From Enoplolaimus lenunculus (lineage: Eukaryota > Nematoda > Enoplea > Enoplida > Thoracostomopsidae): 64,000 bases of DNA. The first letter of the stretch is position 1. Each line of letters begins with the position of its first letter. This document shows, piece by piece, positions 38,301-45,845 of the stretch. Under the pieces are notes generated by a model. That model was not told the origin of the DNA. It saw only the letters and a list, made by a program, of their open reading frames with translations, and did no database searches. A program made the translations under genes and the position numbers. Where the stretch lies: assembly GCA_030248215.1 (NCBI GenBank), contig JASANG010002946.1, positions 130,355 through 194,354 on the forward strand, written 5' to 3'.

Positions 38301-41300
38301 TGATGGGGGCATACGCCCGCCGCCCGCCCTCCCCGTCTGGATCCGCTAGTGTTCAACGATATGCTTAAAACACCGACAACGAGTGGTACGCTCTTCTTGA
38401 GCCGATATTCATCTACCTTTGGAGCCAACGTTATAATCTGCATCATATTCTAATATACACGGCGAATCGTACAGAAAGCATTCTTGATCGGTAGCTGTGT
38501 AAGCATATGCCATGCATTCTAGCGACAATGTGCACAAATTGCAACAAAAACTTAACGGAAATGAAACGCCCGTAAAATATGCCGTATTGGAACATTTTCG
38601 ATACATATTGGTCACACAACCGGCATCTGGACACCCTAAAACAACGAACAAAAATGACCAATAACAAACCGCCTCTGAAAGGGACAAGCAAGAAACCAAA
38701 CATTCCTCGATTGAAACGGGATTTTGCTGATTTGCTGAATACAAACAATTTTTCCCATGTGCTAATATTTATGTCCATGATTTATAGCAGAACACCATAC
38801 AGTTCTACCCCCCGCTCAATCGCGGTGCGGTTGCAACAAATATCGGACCGAGTAAATGCTTCACACTTAAAGTCACAAGTGTAGCAGAGTTGCACACGCT
38901 ATGATTATACATTCAACCAATTAAGATTGAATACTTTACTTGGTGTAGGATACATTAATCCAACTTGTTGATCGACGTTTCCATCTGCCAATGTTGGTTC
39001 ATTACAGTAAGCCGGCGATATATCGTACAATTTACAGTCATTATTGCCACTGTCCCATGAAAACATATCGCACGCAGTGTTTGCAGAGCAACGACTTTCA
39101 CAATCGGTTACTGTATTTGTATCAGTTTTTTCAAAGTCTGAACATCCGGATATTTTTTTCTGTGTTTGCAGATCAGCTGCAGTTGGCGTCGATAGTGCCG
39201 GAGGTGGTGTTCCTATAAAAGAATAAGTAACCGATTTTAACTGAAATTCGGGATTCTTTAAACCGATTTCAGCCGAAATTCGGTATTCTTTAAACCGATT
39301 TCAACTGAAATTTGGGATTCTTGAAACCGATTTCAACTGAAATTCGGGATTCTTTATACCGATTTCAACTGACATTCGGGATTCTTGAAACCGATTTCAA
39401 CTGAAATTCGGGATTCTTTATACCGATTTCAACTGACATTCGGGATTCTTGAAACCGATTTCAACTGAAATTCGGGATTCTTTAAACCGATTTCAACTGA
39501 AATTCGGGATTCTTTAAACCGATTTCAGCTATAAAATTCAGGATTCTTTAAACCGATTTCAACTGAAATTCGGGATTCTTTATACCGATTTCAACTGGCA
39601 TTCGGGATTCTTGAAACCGATTTCAACTGAAATTCGGGATTCTTTAAACCGATTTCAACTGAAATTCGGGATTCTTTATACCGATTTCAACTGGCATTCG
39701 GGATTCTTGAAACCGATTTCAACTGAAATTCGGGATTCTTTAAACCGATTTCAACTGAAATTCGGGATTCTTTAAACCGATTTCAACTATAAAATTCGGG
39801 ATTCTTTAAACCGATTTCAGCTGAAATTCGGGATTCTTTAAGCCGATTTCAACTAAAATTCGGGATTCTTGAAACCGATTTCAACTGAAATTCGGGATTC
39901 TTTAAACCGATTTCAACTGAAATTCGGGATTCTTTAAACCGATTTCAGCTATAAAATTCGGGATTCTTTAAACCGATTTCAACTGAAATTCAGGATTCTT
40001 TATACCGATTTCAACTGACATTCGGGATTCTTGAAACCGATTTCAACTGAAATTCGGGATTCTTTAAACCGATTTCAACTGAAATTCGGGATTCTTTAAA
40101 CCGATTTCAGCTATAAAATTCAGGATTCTTTAAACCGATTTCAACTGAAATTCGGGATTCTTTATACCGATTTCAACTGGCATTCGGGATTCTTGAAACC
40201 GATTTCAACTGAAATTCGGGATTCTTTAAACCGATTTCAACTGAAATTCGGGATTCTTTATACCGATTTCAACTGGCATTCGGGATTCTTGAAACCGATT
40301 TCAACTGAAATTCGGGATTCTTTAAACCGATTTCAACTGAAATTCGAGATTCTTTAAACCGATTTCAACTATAAAATTCGGGATTCTTTAAACCGATTTC
40401 AGCTGAAATTCGGGATTCTTTAAGCCGATTTCAACTAAATTTCGGGATTCTTGAAACCGATTTCAACTGAAATTCGGGATTCTTTAAACCGATTTCAACT
40501 GAAATTCGGGATTCTTTAAACCGATTTCAGCTATAAAATTCGGGATTCTTCAAACCGATTTCAACTGAAATTCAGGATTCTTTATACCGATTTCAACTGA
40601 CATTCGGGATTCTTGAAACCGATTTCAACTGAAATTCGGGATTCTTTAAACCGATTTCAACTGAAATTCGGGATTCTTTAAACCGATTTCAGCTATAAAA
40701 TTCGGGATTCTTTAAACCGATTTCAACTGAATATCGGGATTCTTTATACCGATTTCAACTGACATTCGGGATTCTTGAAACCGATTTCAACTGAAATTCG
40801 GGATTCTTTAAATCGATTTCAACTGAAATTCGGATTCTTTAAACCGATTTCAACTATAAAATTCGAATCTTTACACCGATTTCAGCTGAAATTCGGGATT
40901 CTTTAAGCCGATTTCAACTAAAATTCGGGATTCTTGAAACCGATTTCAACTGAAATGCGGGATTTTTTAAACCGTTTACAACTGAAATTCGGGAATTTTT
41001 AAGCCGATTTCAACTGAAATTTGGAATTCTTTAAACCGATTTCAACTGAAATTCGGGATTCTTTATACCGATTTCAACTAAAATTCGGGATTCTTTAAAC
41101 CGATTTTAACTGAAATTCGCGATCCTTTGAATTTTTTAGTTGCAGCTTGCAATATCACAATATGCTTGTTTGTATGTGCAACATACAATACTGTAGTGAC
41201 CCGAAAAAGCGAGTGTGGGGTAAAAGAGGGTGACACGAAAAGCGAGTTTGGGGTAAAAGAGGGAGTCCCCATTTTGAGTCCCAAACAATAAGATTCCGTA

Positions 41301-44300
41301 TTCCTAATAAGAGTTCGTAAGCGCATAGAGTCCCTGTACCCAAATTAGAGTCCATAAATGTCAATTATTCCTGATTGTAGCACATAAATGACTCCGGAAC
41401 CAAATAATTTGAATTCGCAACTTTAAAGTGTGCTTAAATTTTGAAATTACATTCCTAAGTATAATCTTACATTATCGCCCCAGCTATTAACACAAAACAA
41501 CTAAACGTTTAATTCAATGTAGTTACAGTATCGGATATATATATCAGTAAGGAAGTGTGGCGTAACGTCGGTTAAAAATAAATAACAGTCCGTAACCGAA
41601 TAACAGGGAGGGTACCATCTGGAGAGGCCAAATATATATCAGTCCCCCTCTCTTATTCGGGTCACTACAGTACGTATAATACATTGCGCTATATATGGTA
41701 TATATGCTTACAGGTGTAGTGTCATACTTTCATCTGCTCCGTATTTCCCGTTGTGGGAGCGTAGCGTCTGCTGCGCCACACTAATTTCCCCTAGTTTTGC
41801 TAAAGACCGTCCCTGGGACCCGCCTAAGCGTTTCTGGCCCTGAAATAATAATTTTTATTTTTATCTTTATTATTGTGCTTGTAATGACTTAGCTAGTGGT
41901 GATTTTGCAACACGTTTATCTAAGTACCGTAACGCGTAAATAAAGTTTACTCCCGTCTTTGTTGCGAGCGAGTAAGGGAGCACACACACCTACAATCATT
42001 ACCGGAGATCGCGACCGTACCTTCTGCAGCACAAAAGTTCTCGGATTACCTTTGCGCTGTTTCCCCAGATTATAACCCCAATTTCTGCACACACCCACAC
42101 ACATACACATTTAAAACCATACAAATCCGACACCCGTCTCCAAGTGCTATTTTTAACTTAACAGATTTTCTTTCCCTCCGAATGGTATAGTTTTCACCGT
42201 GCCATACTTTACTCTTTGGGTCATTTTCTTCGGAATATTTCCCATATTCTGAGCATGGTAAAAGCCGGATATAAGGCCTACCGTAAACCGGAGCCAGAAC
42301 AGGGTAGTGAATTGGCTACAGGAAATGAATGCAAATGTAAAGTGACAATGCAGTTTTGATTAGTTTCGCGAAACAAGTTACCACTTATACAAATGTATCC
42401 GAAATTAAGCTTTGTGTTTCAAGTTTCCAAACTTTTAATTTTATCGCGAAAGTACTGCTATTAAAACTCGAATCTCTCGTAGTTCACTGTAAACCCAAAA
42501 TGAAAGGGTGTAACCGGATATCCGTTTCCGGTAAAAATCAGTGTCCGTCTCCGATTACGTCATTAAAAGAACCAAAATTGTTATTTTTATTACTCATAAA
42601 TCACGTATATATCTCACAATTTTTCGTTACAGAGTCAGCAATGGTTCGGAAATATAAATTATGAAATTCATTCAAAATCTTAGAAAAATTCGATGCATCC
42701 GTCATTTTTTATTAAAATTTTTTGAAAGACTGATGAATATATGCTCGCCTCAATTATGTCACAAGAAAAATGAAACGTTTTGGAAATTTTATACTTCAAT
42801 ATCCGTTTTTCGTTTCCATTATTTTGATCGCTATCCGTTTTCTTTTGCGTTATTTTTACTATCCGTTTACACCTTCCAAAATGATCATTATAAGCGTATA
42901 AAAGACATGTTGTGTTATTTCAGTTTTGCGACTCAGGATTTATAACAACAGAATTGACTTAAACCATTCTTAGCACCAACACCATCAGCTAAATTGATTT
43001 GCGGATAATACATATTTGCATTATTTTAATAATTTAACCGTAATAATGTGGTTCGTCCTCGTCTGCTCTTAATAAACCAGTGCAATAGACAGGCAGCTTA
43101 AGCTTTCTATTTTCCCGACGAAACGTTGTTACGTTCGACAATGCACTTTTCAATATACCTACACCCATATAAGAACAAAACCCGTGTGAACAGGGCGAGT
43201 AGAATGAGAAAATTAAAAAAATTTAGAACTCACAAGATAAGTGTCATCATATGTTGAATTACGGCTATAAAGTAGAATTTTTCAAGTACTAAAATAGTTT
43301 GAATTTGAAAATTGCAAGTCTTACCAGAGCATGATTGTTGTGCTGAAAATAAAAACAAAATCACAAAAAGTAACTGTTGAGACTTTAATTTAGGCACAAG
43401 TTATAGTTGTAAAATTTGAATTTGGCCTACAACCAAAGGTGTTATATCATCTTCGCAGTGCCATCAAAAATTCAAATTCGAACAACAGAAAGATCGTGCA
43501 TCAACTAGCAATTTTGTAGTACGCCTGTTTTTAAACTTTGTGTATTATGTATTATTTCGCTAACACAGTTTAAGCTTGCATGGTTACTCATAATTAAAGG
43601 TGTACCTGGGGCTCAGGGCATCAAGGGTCAACTTTCCCCTTGAGATATTTGGTACAAAGGTTACAAGATAAATGTTTTACAGTTTGCATCACAAGAACTC
43701 ATACGCTATATTTTTGCAGAAAGTAAACCCATTATTCCGTAACCCTGGCCAAGTTCGTGTTTGTATTTCTGTGAATTTGACGGAGTTCAATGAAAACTAA
43801 CCTTTGATTCCAACGTGAAAATCTGAATCCAATTGTTTTGAACATGCGGTGTTATACAGATAACATTCAGCGTCGGCACTTTTGAACGAAAACGCGACAC
43901 ATTCAGACGACAATACACACAAATTACAACAATAATCGAGTGTAATTGAATCTGCCATGAAATATTCGGACGCTGAACATTTGTTTCCAAAATCAGTAAT
44001 ACATTCGGTGTAGTAACATTCTGCAAATCAATCATGGAACTTCAAAAAATGATACGACCATACGTCGAATTACTATACTCAATTATATCCAGAGGCAGAT
44101 GTAAACAATTCTGACGGCTAGGGCTGGCTGGCAGATATTATGAAATGCAAATTCTGTAAAGTAGGGACCTTTATTATTTTATTATCAAAAAATTTTCTGA
44201 GGGTGAAAAATTGTAAGGTAGGGGGGACCTTACTATTTTATTGCAAAAATTCTGCGGAAAAAATTGTTTTTACAAAAAATTTTCTGAGGGGACAAATTGT

Positions 44301-45645
44301 AAAGGTACCGCAATAGAGTTAGCTTTAGTTCTTGACGCTGTGGCTTTTCAGGCTTAGGCTTTGGCTTAGAAATTTGTAGCTAAAACCCTATTCACACGTG
44401 CAAGATTTTGCAGCGAGAACTGGCAGCTGCCACTGGTTCGAAATACTTGCAACTGCAAGTATATGCAAGAAACATCATTTTCATTATGAATAAATTTTGA
44501 CATGAATTTTTGTGAATAATTTGCAGACTGTTGCATTGAATATTGAGCATACGCTATAAATTGTCTGTTCAGCCAATGATCATGCATTAATTCGACTTGC
44601 AAGGCTATTCATACTAATGAGTTAATTTTTGCCGTATGTCATCATAAATAATTTGCAGCTGCAAGTTTCAGCAACGAGAAATGTTCATCCGGAAATAAGG
44701 ATTTACTCGACATTTGATAACTTGAAAACGCTCTCATAACTGTACCTGTACACTTTCTATTTAGTGCTTAAAAATGTACAAACGATCCCATAACCATCGC
44801 TGTAGGTTGCGAAATGCGAAAAATCAAACAAGGTTTATATTTGAAATAATTCAAGCTTTTTGATTAAATTCAAAACGTCTGAATTAATTTAAGAAGCGCA
44901 CAGCAAAACAACTTTGGATCGACTAATCAAAAGGCAGATGCAACAAATTCAAGCGACTCGCAACTGCGTTCACGCAGGCGAGTTAAATTTAATGGCATGA
45001 ATTCCGGTGAATAATTTGGCAGCTGCCTTTTGATTAGTCGATTCAAAGTTGTTTTGCTGTGCGCTTCTTAAATTAATTCAGACTTTTTGAATTTAATCAA
45101 AAAGCTTGAATTAATTTAAGAAGCGCACAGCAAAACAACTTTGGATCGACTAATCAAAAGGCAGATGCAACAAATTCAAGCGACTCGCAACTGCGTTCAC
45201 GCAGGCGAGTTAAATTTAATGGCATGAATTCCGGTGAATAATTTGGCAGCTGCAAAAACTTCAAAACTGATTTGTGACAAAACTTGCGCGTGAAAGTTGA
45301 ACGTCCATATTTATGTTGCAAAAACTTGCACGTGTGTTTAGCGCTTTATCCGCATAACGAAAACAATGAATGAAAATCCAAACTAACGTGGATTTGGATA
45401 TTTCAAAATGTTGTTTTGATTTACGTTCCCAAATTGAAAAGTGGCAGATGAACATGTACCAGCCGCACTTGATATATCATACATATTACATTTTGAATTA
45501 GACTCCCGATATGCAAAATAGCACGAAATATCTGCTTGACAGAGCGCGTCACAATCTGCTGGAGTATTGGTGTTCGGTTTATTTGACGTGGAACATCCAC
45601 TGATTTTTTGATTCGGGACAACTAGCGCATATATTGGTAGTCTCG
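23276..45645 (-). CDS. receptor gene B: apple/mucin/Sushi seven-transmembrane receptor, 16 exons, 5' end missing
   Basis: Exons (high to low): 45388-45645, 43802-44020, 43325-43342, 38940-39212, 38417-38635, 35562-36407, 34375-34542, 33420-33620, 32943-32962, 32028-32137, 31412-31508, 27738-27903, 26576-26642, 25756-25914, 24507-24675, 23276-23380. Every junction has GT-AG and matching phase, and the joined frame is 1031 codons including the stop. Order of parts: apple I, apple II, microexon, apple I, apple II, Thr-rich stalk, linker, Sushi, microexon, seven TM segments, 34-residue-scale tail with LCCKRK. The TM core resembles class B/adhesion receptors: a Cys before TM3 (ANPLICEAV), CWIN before TM5 and a TM7 like LGWYVWSSHALADAKV. 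No GPS cleavage motif is seen. The signal-peptide exon was not found; it should lie above 45645. Ligand and G-protein partner cannot be inferred. Confidence 0.82.
23414..23712 (+). mobile_element. hAT-type MITE with expanded TTAGGC core
   Basis: Perfect 8-bp duplication TATTTTTC (23406-23413, 23713-23720). The core has grown to 299 bp by tandem copies of a block with TAACGCTTAGGC and GGAATACATTTTTG. It lies in the last intron of gene B. Confidence 0.82.
24111..24305. mobile_element. palindromic TA-flanked MITE (CACTGCAAAAAATGG)
   Basis: TA before CACTGCAAACAATGGCGAG and TA after its inverted copy. A long near-perfect palindrome. It lies in the last intron of gene B. Confidence 0.85.
24507..24675 (-). 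CDS. gene B exon: TM6 and TM7
   Basis: IGRGSLPIKVTLNLMSFIFG, then a turn and TSLVFTVNLILGWYVWSSHA. Two helices joined by a short loop. 169 nt, equal to gene A. Confidence 0.88.
25324..25590. mobile_element. MITE with CCATTCACACGTGCA ends
   Basis: Left GCCATTCACACGTGCA and right TGCATGTGTGAATAGGGC are inverted. The same ends occur at 44381-45348 and 48348-48500. Confidence 0.6.
25756..25914 (-). CDS. gene B exon: TM5
   Basis: CWINYTAQPVTLGCIVPVGL, then LAVVAFLFAEASGMHMVDD. CW followed by a helix with a central Pro is typical of class B TM5. Acceptor TTGCAG, donor GTAAGG. Confidence 0.88.
26043..26227 (+). mobile_element. hAT-type MITE with TTAGGC core
   Basis: Perfect 8-bp duplication GATTTTTT (26035-26042, 26228-26235). 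The right end has lost part of its inverted repeat. It lies in the TM4-TM5 intron of gene B. Confidence 0.78.
26576..26642 (-). CDS. gene B exon: TM4
   Basis: 67 nt: VAAVVATGLTAGSGYGKYRS plus EF. Flanked by CTTTTTAG and GTAAGT. Less conserved in gene A (14 of 23 residues). Confidence 0.8.
26983..27468. repeat. 22-bp AT-rich minisatellite, ~22 copies
   Basis: Unit AATTGTAGCTAATTATTAAA plus TT, with many point differences between copies. It fills much of the TM3-TM4 intron of gene B. Confidence 0.92.
27738..27903 (-). CDS. gene B exon: TM3
   Basis: ANPLICEAVAMTIQFAFISN, then SSYIAFEAANSLSIIMNIIS. The Cys would pair with the CWIN Cys before TM5, as in class B receptors. Confidence 0.88.
27995..31056. 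repeat. 27-bp minisatellite, ~113 copies (3.06 kb)
   Basis: Unit begins ATGTCAGGTAATTGCAATGT and is very uniform. Because 27 is a multiple of 3 and the unit has no stop, long repetitive frames run on both strands; these are not genes. Variant units (GATAATTG, AATTTGAATG) recur every 405 bp (15 units) at 29897, 30302 and 30707, and 216-bp blocks (8 units) occur twice. It fills the TM2-TM3 intron of gene B. Confidence 0.97.
31101..31330. mobile_element. MITE with CAACAAGAGTATGCAAC-like ends
   Basis: Starts CAACAGTGTGTAACTCATGG and ends GCATATACTCTTGTTG. Closest to the copy at 35311-35532. It lies between the 27-bp array and the TM2 exon. Confidence 0.55.
31412..31508 (-). CDS. gene B exon: TM2
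   Basis: VRSAERFIQMGQELSLLLAH, then ILILTSLEPVEG. Donor GTATGT. 97 nt as in gene A. Confidence 0.85.
32028..32137 (-). CDS. gene B exon: TM1
   Basis: KPYSAAVTFVMKSVQVLGC, then IWIIVILSCCFLMFALLR: one long hydrophobic helix. Donor GTAAGA. 35 of 37 residues equal gene A. Confidence 0.88.
32205..32552. repeat. (CAAA)n-type simple repeat
   Basis: CAAA, CAAT and CGAA tetramers over about 350 bp in the microexon-TM1 intron of gene B. The same intron of gene A carries a related tract at 57985-58085. Confidence 0.9.
32943..32962 (-). CDS. gene B 20-nt microexon between Sushi and TM1
   Basis: ATTTCAG, then TGTTCAAACTTCCAAAAGAA, then GTAAGT. It adds VFKLPKE and restores phase 0 for the TM1 exon. The same microexon is kept in gene A at 58361-58380. 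Confidence 0.78.
33420..33620 (-). CDS. gene B exon: Sushi/CCP domain
   Basis: 201 nt: FCLVPEINNGSVIIP, FVRFQCIEDNELKG, AAVLYCSADGTF and PFPEC give the four cysteines of a Sushi/CCP module. The usual Trp before the last Cys is Phe here. Donor GTCAGT. Almost identical in DNA to gene A 59475-59675. Confidence 0.9.
34375..34542 (-). CDS. gene B exon: linker before the Sushi domain
   Basis: Encodes SAQQLVNLFNSQG, then PPVGSGTAKDLDLLPEQLTL and VPITEDDVPI. Same length and phase as gene A 60893-61060, with mainly conservative changes. No known domain. Confidence 0.8.
34748..35035. mobile_element. MITE related to the CAACAAGAGTATGCAAC family
   Basis: Begins ACAAGAGTATGCAATGC. The internal GGTACATTTTGTACCATG is a palindrome shared with the copy at 58950. 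The right end is decayed. Confidence 0.45.
35311..35532. mobile_element. MITE with CAACAAGAGTATGCAAC-like ends
   Basis: Begins CAAGAGTGTGCATCTCTTGG and ends GTTGCATACTCTTGTTG. It lies about 30 bp downstream of the donor of the Thr-rich exon. Confidence 0.6.
35562..36407 (-). CDS. gene B exon: threonine-rich (mucin-like) stalk
   Basis: 846 nt, 281 codons, mostly ACN. A candidate acceptor (ATAATTTAG) opens it and GTGATTGGTAAAT closes it. The frame enters with two bases and leaves with one, exactly fitting the exons on either side (38417-38635 and 34375-34542). The end is not repetitive (KLSTAEVQQPIVI). Changes inside the long core fall almost only at the third codon position, so Thr is kept. 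A heavily O-glycosylated spacer between apple and Sushi parts is likely. The acceptor's pyrimidine tract is weak. The alternative is an intronic microsatellite. Confidence 0.62.
36408..38050. other. intron of gene B
   Basis: Contains one deleted TTAGGC MITE (37671-37774) and a MITE at its upstream side (38051-38351). No further exon or repeat is seen. Confidence 0.5.
37671..37774 (+). mobile_element. hAT-type MITE with TTAGGC core, internally deleted
   Basis: Only 104 bp long, but flanked by the perfect duplication AGAAACTT (37663-37670, 37775-37782). Confidence 0.75.
38051..38351. mobile_element. hAT MITE with CACWRGYGGATCC ends
   Basis: Left CACAGGTGGATCC and right CACTAGCGGATCC (inverted). 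Perfect 8-bp duplication TTCAACGA (38043-38050, 38352-38359). Inside, an AATTGTAAGGTA block is repeated. A decayed relative lies at about 44090-44320. Confidence 0.85.
38417..38635 (-). CDS. gene B exon: apple/PAN-like domain, type II, second copy
   Basis: 219 nt with CPDAGCVTNMYRKCSNTAYF, LSFCCNLCTLSLECMAYAY and ECFLYDSPC. Donor GTAGAT leaves one base that joins the Thr-rich exon to give GCT (Ala). The two type I plus type II pairs point to an internal duplication of a two-exon module. Confidence 0.8.
38940..39212 (-). CDS. gene B exon: apple/PAN-like domain, type I, second copy
   Basis: 273 nt: a Pro/Thr-rich start (TPPPALSTPTAADLQ), then KKISGCSDFEK, DCESRCSANTACDMFSWD and DCKLYDISPAYC, ending YPTP. 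Same plan as 45388-45645. Its acceptor lies about 15 bp from a 1.9-kb minisatellite. Confidence 0.8.
39228..41125. repeat. 32-bp minisatellite, ~58 copies (1.9 kb), with ~581-bp higher-order repeat
   Basis: Unit includes CCGATTTCAACTGAAATTCG, itself an imperfect palindrome. Variant units (TTCAGCTATAAAATTC, TTCAACTATAAAATTC) recur with about 581-bp spacing (39525, 40106, 40689; 39783, 40364; 39946, 40527), showing block amplification of 18 units. It starts about 15 bp upstream of the acceptor of exon 38940-39212. Confidence 0.96.
41191..41670 (+). mobile_element. complete CTGTAGTGACC-family MITE (480 bp)
   Basis: TA, then CTGTAGTGACCCGAA; inverted copy TTCGGGTCACTACAG, then TA. No coding capacity. 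TA target sites suggest a Tc1/mariner-like source. It lies in an intron of gene B. Confidence 0.85.
41671..43324. other. intron of gene B
   Basis: Contains the MITE at 42504-42876. No other exon is seen. Confidence 0.5.
42504..42876. mobile_element. hAT-type MITE with AAGGGTGTAACCGGATA ends
   Basis: Left AAGGGTGTAACCGGATATCC and right TATCCGTTTACACCTTC are inverted. Perfect 8-bp duplication CAAAATGA (42496-42503, 42877-42884). A decayed relative lies at about 16660-16800. Open frames across it are incidental. Confidence 0.8.
43325..43342 (-). CDS. gene B 18-nt microexon
   Basis: TTTTCAG, then CACAACAATCATGCTCTG, then GTAAGA. It keeps phase 1 on both sides and would add six residues (AQQSCS) in the junction before the second apple pair. 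No copy in gene A is available for comparison, so it rests on splice sites and phase alone. Confidence 0.5.
43802..44020 (-). CDS. gene B exon: apple/PAN-like domain, type II
   Basis: 219 nt encoding CYYTECITDFGNKCSASEYF, then LDYCCNLCVLSSECVAFSF and ECYLYNTACS. The CCNLC...EC...C.LY pattern matches the exon at 38417-38635, which has the same length and phase. Confidence 0.8.
44381..45348. mobile_element. MITE of the CACACGTGCAAG family, internally rearranged
   Basis: Left end ACCCTATTCACACGTGCAAG and right end CTTGCACGTGTGTTTAGCGC. The inside carries the direct plus inverted duplication described at 44855-45253. Confidence 0.55.
44855..45253. repeat. direct copy, inverted copy, direct copy rearrangement
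   Basis: 44881-45026 and 45108-45253 are identical 146-bp direct copies, offset 227 bp. Between them, 45025-45107 is an inverted copy of 44855-44936 with about two differences. It lies in the intron between the first two apple exons of gene B. Confidence 0.88.
45388..45645 (-). CDS. gene B exon: apple/PAN-like domain, type I
   Basis: Encodes the KISGCSTSN, DALCQADISCYFAY and NSKCNMYDISS phrases: four to five cysteines in an apple/PAN-like pattern, ending KYPNP. Acceptor TTTATAG at 45646-47, donor GTTAGT. Phase 1 at both ends, so it can be duplicated as a module. Confidence 0.75.
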
Positions 45646-45658
45646 CTATAAATATAAC

Positions 45659-45845
45659 GGCCCATGTTACTTTAAGAGGCGTTCAGGTTTCTGGTTGGTT
45701 TATAAAAGAGTAGGTTTAGAAGCTAGATTACTTTTTTGCATAGGCTTAGGCTTAGGCTTAGGCTTAGGAACCCATCTTTGCAACGCTTAGGCTTACGCTT
45801 AGGCTTAGGAATACGCTTAATCTACCCCATAAAGTAACATTGGCT
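45659..45845 (+). mobile_element. hAT-type MITE with TTAGGC core, third subfamily
   Basis: Perfect 8-bp duplication AATATAAC (45651-45658, 45846-45853). It sits 13 bp upstream of the acceptor side of the first traced exon of gene B, so part of the branch-point region may come from the MITE. Confidence 0.85.

Noticed and set aside
42356-42945. Two adjacent open frames of about 100 codons
   Set aside because: Most of this lies inside the hAT-type MITE at 42504-42876. Low-complexity content and no domain.
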